Below are positions 55,700 through 64,000 of a DNA stretch of 64,000 nt, in pieces. This DNA comes from Pyxicephalus adspersus (Eukaryota; Chordata; Amphibia; Anura; Pyxicephalidae), in NCBI RefSeq assembly GCF_032062135.1, contig NC_092862.1:69942089-70006088 (forward strand), written 5' to 3'. Each line of letters begins with the position of its first letter. The stretch's first letter is position 1. A program made the translations under genes and the position numbers. Below the pieces are notes generated by a model. The model saw only the letters and a program-made list of their open reading frames with translations, did not search any database and had not been told where the DNA came from.

Positions 55700-56720
55700 G
55701 ATACAATCCTGATCCAGATGTTTTCTTAATGTCTGACAAGATGTGATCTTTTCAAGAGATTGTTGCAAGATATCTCAGGCAGCTTAGCACTAATAAAAGG
55801 GCATATACCAATTTAACTCCACAGGAGATCCATGTTTTCAAGAAGAGTTCTTATATTGTCATCAGCCCTGCTGATAAGGAAGAAAGGGGGTGGAGTTGTT
55901 ATATTATCCAAGGGAGCATATCATGAAGAGATGTGCAATTTGATATATAGTGATGGGACTAAGAAATTGGAAAGAGATCCCACTCTTCAGTTAAAGAACC
56001 AGCTGAGAACATACTTACATTCACTTACACTTACTTCACTTCATTTGGTCTTGAATAAAAATGAGTACAATGTTTTATTAATAGAGTACCTAAGAAAACC
56101 AGTGCTTTACTATCTGTCAAAAATAAAAGGACAAATTTAACCCCTGAGTGTATCAAGTTATGTCAGGAATTGGTTCAATTACTGCTAATTCTCCTAAGTC
56201 TGTGGTCAAATTCCTAAAGGAATTTGCACAAGATACACCTGCACCAGTCACTATGGACACGACTTCAAACTAAGGGGTATGTGGCAATTCAATGAATACT
56301 TAATGGCATTAGTACATTTTCTGATGAACAAGGTTATCAGAAAATGGTTAGGTTTTGGTTAGGTTTGTTCCATTTTATTTATTTTGAAACAATTTTTTTT
56401 TATGTCGGAAGTTTTTCTTTCTACAACAGATTGCCACTACAATGGGAACTTGATTTGTACCTAGTTTTGCTAATCTTTATATGACACATTGGGAATTTAT
56501 GACACTCTGGGTCCTTGGGTTGTTATATATGATCTGGAAATAGTTTTCTGTATCTTTATCATTTTCTTTATTTTTATCTATAAGGGACCAAAATATAGAT
56601 AAATGTTTTTTAAATTGTAATATTTTTTTTATAAGAAACTAGTGAAAAGGAGGACAACTTCCTGGATTTAAATTTTTTTTTTGTTGAGGAAGGAAGGGTA
56701 TTGACCAAAACCAAAAGGAT
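55700..56720 (+). pseudogene. Penelope-type reverse transcriptase, degenerate
   Basis: LTPQEIHVFKKSSYIVISPA, then after a frameshift GGGVVILSKGAYHEEMCNLI, SDGTKKLERDP, LNKNEYNVLL and PVLYYLSKIKG match the N-terminal block of Penelope reverse transcriptases. Later, weaker traces (PLQWELDLYLV, FLDLNFFVEEGRVLTKTK at about 56660) mark the end of the domain. The catalytic YxDD block is not readable. Several stops and T-rich insertions interrupt it. Confidence 0.75.
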
Positions 56721-57102
56721 GTAGATTGTAATAGTTACATTTATTATTCAGTTGGCTTATATATATCTCACAAAGTGAATACATGCAACATGCAAGATAC
56801 AACTTAACTGATGGAGACAATGGAACATGAACATTTACCTAAAACTAGAACCAATAGAATGACCACACAAATAACGATTACTTGACACCATAAAATTAGG
56901 GTTCAGTGTTCAAGGCCATATGGTTAAAAGAGTTTAAAAGGATGATAAAAGCCTGGTGGGTTTGATTCCTGAAATCCATAAATTGATATTCACTAAAGCT
57001 AAAAACTTATATGTAAATTGTGCTTACTATACTGTGAAACTACACTACATTTTAAAATATGTTAATGAAATTCTTAAAAATTTCACATAATGCAATATTT
57101 GC

Positions 57103-57540
57103 ATGGTTTACAAACTCATTAAACATTTAATGTTAACATTTAACAATAAAATGAAAGAATTCTTTGTAGATCAGCCAAACAAGACACATAGGATGAATGA
57201 CTCCATCCCTTTTAATACTAAAGAAATCATCCATAGTATAAAATGTCCCTGTACTGAAATTTATATAGGCGTGACTAGAAAAGAACTAAAAGAAAGTGTG
57301 AAAATTAAGGAACATTTCTGGAATATTTTAAAGGGGTGCATAAAATATCCATTATCTAAATGTTATTATGCCTACCATAGGAGTATGTTAAAAGGAACTG
57401 TTTTTTGGGGGGATTGAAGTTGTACAACCTAACTAGAGAGGAAGAAACTTTTTAGAAAGATGTCAAAGCAAGATTCCAAGTGGATATATGAGACAGATGG
57501 TATTACACCTAAAGGGTTAAATACTGATTTTGTATTGTTT
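57103..57540 (+). pseudogene. Penelope-type GIY-YIG endonuclease, copy 1
   Basis: IHSIKCPCTEIYIGVTRKEL carries the GIY-like and YIG parts of the nuclease, followed by KIKEHFWNI, YPLSKCYYAYHRSMLKGTVF and, after a frameshift at the G6 run near 57410, IEVVQP and GITPKGLNTDFVLF. In active relatives this domain nicks the target DNA. The frameshift and the loss of the usual Arg after YIG make it inactive. Confidence 0.8.
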
Positions 57541-57555
57541 GCATTTTTTTATATA

Positions 57556-58006
57556 TTTTTTTCCCTTAATTTAGAGCTACCTGTTTTTGAGCTAGATTCA
57601 GGCTGCTGGCTGTAGTTTCTTTGTAAGTTGCCGAAAACAATAAAGAAACAGTAAAATACATATTAGCTATGGCTACTTCACTAAGTAGCACTGTCTAAAC
57701 TAGTAAAACAAAAATAACACACAGCACATGAAAAAGCAGGGCAATTTACAATCTTTGGATATTTCCCATAGTAACAGTAGTGCAGAGCCCCTTTTACTCC
57801 AGATACAAAATGGATGCAGAGCTCAGCATTCCCTAGGCCTGCTATCCTAAATAACACATCTGTGTCTCATCCTTTACAGAAAAAAACAGACATGGACTAG
57901 GTAGTTAGGAAGTAATTAGAGCTCCAGGACCCTGTACTGGTTTTCTAGTTTTTCAAATCCATATTGGAAACCAACTTTACCTTTCTTGGAGTGTTTCAAT
58001 CATAAA
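57556..58006. other. unrecognised spacer
   Basis: No gene or repeat boundary identified. Confidence 0.5.
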
Positions 58007-58356
58007 GGAGCTGAGTCATCAAGCAAATGTGCGTAAGCTTGCCACGTGCATACATGCTCTGCTGGCCTCGGCCTATTACCGTGAGCTGGTACCGAGTGCT
58101 AGTGCGCTCGTCTGCCGACTTACAGCATTTATAAATGAGCAGTGGGGTCGAGAATTCACCATTTAAGGTGATTAATTTTCAGGCGAATGTACCCCTGTAC
58201 TCATTCCCCAGGGTGGGGTGGCGGAGATCTGGGAGTCATTTGCTAACAAATAGCAAATACATTTTAAGAAATCCAATCCAGGTTTGCAGGATCACCCAGG
58301 CTCACTGCTAAAAGTGTTTCTTCTCCAGTCTTGGAGAGCGTTAATAAATCGGGGCC
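58007..58356. mobile_element. chimeric MITE: left half of the 3.34-kb family, right half of the palindromic family
   Basis: 58007-58230 follows the right subterminal region of 51451-54794 in reverse (GAGCTGAGTCATCAAG end, CCGTGAGCTGGTACCGAGTG, AAGGTGATTAATTTTCAG). From about 58232 it switches to the right arm of the palindromic MITE (TCATTTGCTAACAAATAGC, CCAGTCTTGGAGAGCG, TTAATAAATCGGGGCC). No target duplication is seen around the whole unit, and its right flank is the same as at 63927. Confidence 0.75.
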
Positions 58357-59922
58357 AGTGAGAACAAGCTGAGCAGCCCATGTGGACTCTAAGATGGCTA
58401 CTGTATACTAAACAACCTGCAAAATATAAGCACAAGCACTGTAATCGATGGTATGTTGACTATATTGTTGATTGGATTCTAGAGTATTATTTATTCTCTG
58501 TATGTTCTATTGCTTTGCTAAATTTCAAAGTGTCTCTGCTTCATGCTTTTATGTTCAAAGCGTGACTTTACATATCTGGGCGACAATTGGTTGGGTGTGT
58601 GAAGATCAACCGTATGTGCTTCAAATGAATGCTAACAATTTATGGTCATTTTAATCAGTCATACTTCTATCGTAAAATGTTATATTCACCAATTTTCCAT
58701 TTCAGCTTTAACATTTTTATGTCTCTTGTTGTATTTATGCCTCTTTAATCTCCTTATTAAAGGGGACTTCTAGATTCCAAAGTCCTGCTAAAAACACTTA
58801 AAAAAGCCCCCATTGTTTGCAATAGAAGCTTTCTTAAAAAGCTTACAATCGCTTGTAAAAGTGCCTAAAAATGCATAAAAACATGACAGAAACGTTTACA
58901 TGCATTTTTAAAACCGGCATTTTTAAAACCGTCCGTGTAGACCAAGCCAAATTCTTAAAGAGACATATATATTTATAAATATATATACCTTTTTTATACT
59001 TTATTTATATATTTATCATAGATATCTATACATGTATTTATATCTATATATGTATATATTTATATCTTTCTATCTATATTTATATATATATATACATTTC
59101 AGTTGATAAATGCCGGGAGAATACGCCAGCGTATTCTCGACGGCTAAAATTCTGTTGATTTGTTTGCTTGATCAATCTGGCCAAATGTGTCTAACAAATG
59201 GTTCGATATAAACACCATCATACACTCTTCCATTTATGTGTTCACTTATATATCTTATTATGTTATTTATTTTATTAAACATCTCCTTTACTATAATAAT
59301 ACTATAATCAATAAAGAATATTTTACCATAAGCAGTTATTTACCATATAAAGTCGCTTTGGACTAAAGGGAAATGTCTTCTAAGTGTTATTTGTAAGCGG
59401 AGGATGGAGGATGACTAAGGCTTATATTTTAGCCAGCTATGAATTATGTTCATTCAAAAGCAGATGTTCCTCTGCTGAAACATGTTTTAAGTGGAAGCTA
59501 TAGAGAAATTGGTTGATCTAATGATCAATGGTCACTCCAAATATCAGCCAGTTATGACTTACCATTCTAACACAGGCAACGGATGTTAAGGATAGGATCT
59601 TCCACCAGCCGGGGCACCTGATCCTTGTCAATCATTTGTCTGCTTTCTCCTGACACTCTTGAATACATGGTTTGACATCTGCTTGACAAGGTAGCAAGCA
59701 GTGGTAAACTACAGATTTAAGCTAAATTTTCTACTTAATCATTTCAACTTTGTTTAACACTTTACTGAACAACAAACAGGATGGACAAGCACTCATCACA
59801 GTGCATGGATTTCGTTTTAACTCTGGGTTAAACATAAATTTAAGGAACTGCAACATTCCCTATCATGTTGTTAACAGTAGTGAATATAATTGATACAATT
59901 ACTTGTTACTAAACATAGTAAA
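58357..59922. other. repeat flank followed by AT-rich DNA
   Basis: 58357-58425 matches 63927-64000 (AACAAGCTGAGCAGC, AAGATGGCTACTGTATACTA). 58955-59098 is TA-rich. A CpG-containing hairpin GAGAATACGC/GCGTATTCTC at 59117-59138 stands out within sequence related to the subterminal parts of the 3.34-kb element. No gene. Confidence 0.5.
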
Positions 59923-60725
59923 CTTATATATATCTCACAAAGTGAATACATGCAACATGCAAGATACAACTTAACTGATGGAGACAATGGAACATGAACA
60001 TTTACCTAAAACTAGAACCAATAGAATGACCACACAAATAACGATTACTTGACCACCATAAAATTAGGGTTCAGTGTTCAAGGCCATATGGTTAAAAGAG
60101 TTAAAAAGGATGATAAAAGCCTGGTGGTTTTGATTCCTGAAATCCATAAATTGATATTCAATAAAGCTAAAAACTTATATGTAAATTGTGCTTACTATAC
60201 TGTGAAACTACACTACATTTTAAAATATGTTAATGAAATTCTTAAAAATTTCACATAATGCAATATTTGCATGGTTTACAAACTCATGAAACATTTAATA
60301 TTAACATTTAACAATAAAATGAAAGAATTCTTTGTAGATCAGCCAAACAAGACACATAGGATGAATGACTCCATCCCTTTTAATACTAAAGAAATCATCT
60401 ATAGTATAAAATGTCCCTGTACTGAAATTTATATAGGCGTGACTAGAAAAGAACTAAAAGAGAAAAGTGTGAAAATTAAGGAACATTTCTGGAATATTCC
60501 AAAGGGGTGCATAAAATATCCATTATCTAAATGTTATTATGCCTACCATAGGAGTATGTTAAAAGGAACTGTTTTTTGGGGGATTGAAGTTGTACAACCT
60601 AACTAGAGAGGAGGAAACTTTTTAGAAAGATGTCAAAGCAAGATTCCAAGTGGATATATGAGACAGATGGTATTACACCTAAAGGGTTAAATACTGATAT
60701 TGTATTGTTTACATTTTTTATATAT
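59923..60725 (+). mobile_element. 5'-truncated Penelope-like copy 2
   Basis: Nearly identical to 56756-57555 over 800 bp; I count about a dozen substitutions and a few small indels, including a 3-bp indel (KESVK versus KEKSVK) that keeps the frame. The similarity starts abruptly at CTTATATATATCTC and ends at the same 3' point, as expected for 5'-truncated retrotransposition. No clear flanking duplication. Confidence 0.85.
60271..60606 (+). pseudogene. Penelope-type GIY-YIG endonuclease, copy 2
   Basis: A 111-codon frame with IYSIKCPCTEIYIGVTRKEL, KIKEHFWNIPKGCIKYPLSK and FWGIEVVQPN. The G5 run here (G6 in copy 1) keeps it open about seven codons further, through the FWGIEVV block that is broken in copy 1. 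It ends at a stop at 60604-60606; a further conserved block (TPKGLNTDIVLF) follows out of frame. The reverse transcriptase is absent. Confidence 0.8.
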
Positions 60726-63702
60726 ACATATATACATTTTTTCAATGTATGATAAGCTGGACTAAGCCTGTTCGTCACCGATCCCACAAGACTAGGGATC
60801 TGTGTCTATTAGCACATATTACTGACACCAGCTCTGGTGTGTTCAAGCACTGCAATTCAGACACCCCCCCTATTCCCAAATTCCATCTCACTGTGGGGTA
60901 TGCTAATGGTGGTAGGTGTCCACATTTCAACTAAGTGAGTTAGTGGTGATGGTTCATCCTGTGAGTACCATGACACTCCTCCCTTGTAACTAGGAGGAGA
61001 GAATTCACCCAATGAGTAGAGATGAACCCAAACTGTTTCTGGGGAGAGGTATGTCTTGAAGAAAAGGAGTTCCTTACTCTGCTATCTGAATCCACTCGGC
61101 CACCTGGAAAATAAACAGAAAGGAAAGGCCAGAACACTGCAGAATAACCTGTTCCTATTTATCTCCTTTATTAGAACCACAATTGGGCATTTCACCTTGG
61201 TTAGCTACACTGAGCCAGAAAAGAAGCCTAAAGTAGGTCAGAACCTTGCAACATATTCCCTCCCACTCACTTCAATACAGCAACATAGGACAGTTACAGT
61301 CTGTATTGCTTTAGTCACCAGGGAGAGAAGAGCCTCAAAACAAAGAGGGCTTTGAAAGGAATAACACATATCCTGTTTGAGTAATTACAGCTGTTTGGTG
61401 TGACAGATAAGATTTTATTTACCTGAGTTTAACCCTTTGCTTGGACTATCAGAGAATAAACTGCATTAAGGAGGTTATCTCCTTTTAGGTGGAAATCTGC
61501 CTACATCTGAGTGGAATACTACTACCTCCAGTGGGATACCATAAAGATACCAATTCCACCGTAAATGAAATGTTTGCCTTTGCAATGATGAAATCTGCAA
61601 ACCTCAGTATTTATTTAGCTTTATAAAAGTTTTATTACAGACTCTGGTAAGTTGAAGGGCTCGTAACAACTGGAAACTGTAAGATGCACCATCATGTGAG
61701 GGACTTATACCTGTGCTCTTCAACATATGTTATGAAATAATTAAGTAAACAGAGTCACATGATAACTTCATATCCACTTAGATCTGTCAAAACAAATTGA
61801 ATTTAATTTTAATTTGTGTGTTTACAGACAATTGTTGAATACCAAACCTTAAAAACGTATATATTACTTATTTTTTCATATTTACATAAACCAAAGCACA
61901 ATCACTATAGCAGCTGCTGTAAGTTGTATGTTGTTTTTCTGAATATAATATTTATATTATTCTCTAAAGTTTGGCTTTTAAATATTACAGTGGTATAAGG
62001 GTAAAATTTGGACAGCTGCAAATACTTGCATACTAATTATTCAACAACAGCTGCATGTTTGATTGTCCATAATTGTAACCACTTGTTTTTGTTTTTGTTT
62101 CCTGAGCCGCTTGAGGAAAAATCAGTTTTGTCTTACAATATCTATACATTTATTTGTTCTAAATGAACGTATCATGGAATATAAGCCTATGTGTATAACG
62201 CAAATGTAATATTTTACATTTTTAGAAGTTGAAACATCCATTGGCTTTTAAATCTTTTAGGACTGTGACTGCATGGTCCATGTTCTAAGTTTCTAGCTTT
62301 TAATGGGGACATATATTCACTCCAATATGCTATAGTGTACAGAGATGTTTGACCAAAAAAATTGGTCCTACCCACAAAACCATAACTACAATTATATTAA
62401 CATAAATATTGTGTATAGACCTAACTATATGCATTCACTTATATAGGAAAGTTATGTATTTCAAACAAAATAAAATAATAAAAACAGAAATATCCTAATA
62501 CCTGGTCCTTAATTACTTATCTCAGCACTAATTTCAAATGCCTTCTAATTAAGCAAATTGATCCATTGGCATGGTATACCAATTAACCTACACAGAGGCC
62601 AGAAAGATTACTGTAGACATAAAAAGGTGATTGATAATTTTAATTAATTTCACACGCTCTTCTGCTTCTTTAGGAGATGGGGGTTTATTACAAGAAGATA
62701 TATTTCTGAAGAGTTTATTTTTCATGTGCCTAAGAGAGGCATTATTTAGTCAAAACGAAAAAACTTTTTTGGGTCAATACAGGACTATGTAGGAAATATC
62801 TGTAAAGGCAATACGCAAACCATCAAGGAAGGTAATTCTACAATAAAGTAAAATTTTGCCTGTTTTTACACACATCACTGTGTCCATGAAAAACCCCTTG
62901 GAGCTAACTTTAATGAAAGATATTGTAACTTGAGATTTTTTTTTATTATCTTGAAGTCCTATTTCTGTTTATTCAAAAGTTTGCTACTATAATAATCTAC
63001 ATTAGTGAAGTTATATATCATTCTATAAAACAGCAATTCTGAAACTCCCTGAAACATTTTCTAGTGAAGAATTAATTACTGTCACTGAAATACAGGGACC
63101 TGGAAGATTCTCCACCAGAGAATGTTTGAGTGAATGTCATATTCATTGTTGAAAAGACCCCTTAGAGTAATCATGTTTACAAAGTGACTAACGCTTCATG
63201 ACAAGTATAGAAAAGCTGCTAAGCTCTGACAAAATGTTTTATTATTGTACACCCTACTTGAAGAAAACCAACTTTTTTCATATCAATATTCACCAAATAT
63301 TTATGGACTGCAGTGAAGGGAAATTGGTTGATAAAAAAGTATCAGGACTGTACCAATTCATTATTGGAAATAATATAACCTTTTTAATTTAAATTATTTT
63401 GTTAAAACATTTAAAACAAGTAATAAATTACTTTGTACACATCAATAAAACTTTTTGTGGATGTTATATATAACTCATGGAAAGTCTGCCAAACTGTAAT
63501 GCTACTATGGACCTTACCAAGCTACCTATCTGTGGTTTAGTGCCCTCATTTCAGAGGTGTGACTAATTCTGTGTATAATCTTCAATGTTATCTTCTAAAC
63601 ATTTTGTTAATTTTCTGCTATCACTTCTATACTTTGTAGTGTGGTGGATATAACTGTTTCTAGTAATTTTCAGAGTATAAACAGCATGTAAATCGACTTA
63701 GT
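60726..63702. other. mostly unique DNA, nothing recognised
   Basis: 60740-61480 has higher GC and a 99-codon plus frame (61056-61355) without recognisable domains. The rest is AT-rich with short chance frames. Confidence 0.45.
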
Positions 63703-63926
63703 GGGCCTGATTGATTAAAGCTCTTTAAAACTGGAGAATATACACTTTCACCTGGGAACCTGGGTGATTCAGCAAACCTGGAATGGATATAGTCCAGGAT
63801 TAAAAACATTTGGTAACAAATAGCAAATAAATTTTAGGAAATCAATTCCAGGTTTGCTGGATGATCCAGGTTCACTGCTAAAAGTGTTTCTTCTCCAGTC
63901 TTGGGGAGCTTTAATAAATCAGGGCC
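63703..63926. mobile_element. palindromic MITE, best-preserved copy
   Basis: Ends GGGCCTGATTGATTAAAGCT and AGCTTTAATAAATCAGGGCC; AGT on both sides (63700-63702 and 63927-63929) is a likely 3-bp duplication. The arms share CTGGAGAATATACACTTT, AACCTGGGTGATTCAGC and AAACCTGGAATGGAT with their mirror images. It provides the uninterrupted reference for the nested insertion at 3848. Confidence 0.9.
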
Positions 63927-64000
63927 AGTAAGTGAGAACAAGCTGAGCAGCACAAGCGGGCTTGTAAGATGGCTACTGTATACTAAACAACCTGTAAAAT
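63927..64000 (+). repeat. repeat flank shared with 58357-58425
   Basis: GAGAACAAGCTGAGCAGC, then AAGATGGCTACTGTATACTA and AACAACCTG match the DNA right of the chimeric MITE. The repeat continues beyond the window. Confidence 0.75.

Larger units (their letters stand above)
55540..57555 (+). mobile_element. Penelope-like retroelement, degenerate
   Basis: Contains a broken reverse transcriptase (55700-56700) followed by a GIY-YIG nuclease region (57180-57540), the domain order of Penelope-like elements. The 3' end near 57555 coincides with the 3' end of the second copy at 60725. No terminal repeats identified. Confidence 0.78.

Noticed and set aside
61056..61355. 99-codon plus-strand frame as a gene
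   Set aside because: No domain, no repetition elsewhere, no splice or start evidence; the length is within chance for this GC content.

Overview
The window looks like intergenic or intronic vertebrate DNA, most probably from a frog of the ranoid/neobatrachian type. The base composition is AT-rich. Reading frames are short and broken. Almost everything recognisable is transposon-derived: L1/Tx1-type LINEs, a BED-finger hAT, a Tc1 element, a Penelope-like element, a tRNA-derived SINE, and many short inverted-repeat elements ending at TTAA or sharing GGGCCTGATTTA-type ends. The taxon is inferred from the repeat repertoire only. I see no intact host gene, rRNA, tRNA gene or CRISPR array.

Layout. 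0-1.3 kb: a degenerate 180-197 bp tandem repeat next to a small CpG-rich block. 1.9-4.5 kb: two TTAA-flanked elements, one inserted inside a palindromic MITE. 6.0-9.3 kb: an internally deleted hAT transposon with a BED finger, a C-terminal dimerisation domain and a minisatellite. 9.4-18.3 kb: an L1/Tx1 LINE whose ORF2 is split by a second L1 with a 20-bp target-site duplication; a MITE carrying a TA microsatellite lies inside that one. 18.3-21.0 kb: a truncated hAT-type element holding another MITE and a TTAA element built from consecutive perfect hairpins. 21-31 kb: a comparatively repeat-poor block. 31-47 kb: scattered repeats, a SINE, a 750-bp foldback element and a Tc1/mariner end. 47-58 kb: a nested complex in which one decayed Tc1 element has taken a 590-bp hAT MITE (8-bp duplication), a 3.34-kb element and a TTAA MITE, followed by a Penelope-like element. 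59.9-60.7 kb: a second, roughly 98% identical 3' copy of that Penelope element. The window ends in a palindromic MITE and a repeat also seen at 58.4 kb.

Nothing appears to work together as a pathway. What can be read is an order of insertion. Exact or near-exact target-site duplications (20 bp, 8 bp, 5-6 bp, TTAA, TTA, AGT) allow several pre-insertion sites to be inferred. The less usual signals are the serial hairpin element near 19.2-19.6 kb, the chimera at 58.0-58.4 kb, the 3.34-kb element with an unidentified interior, and the tandem repeat beside the CpG block at the left edge.
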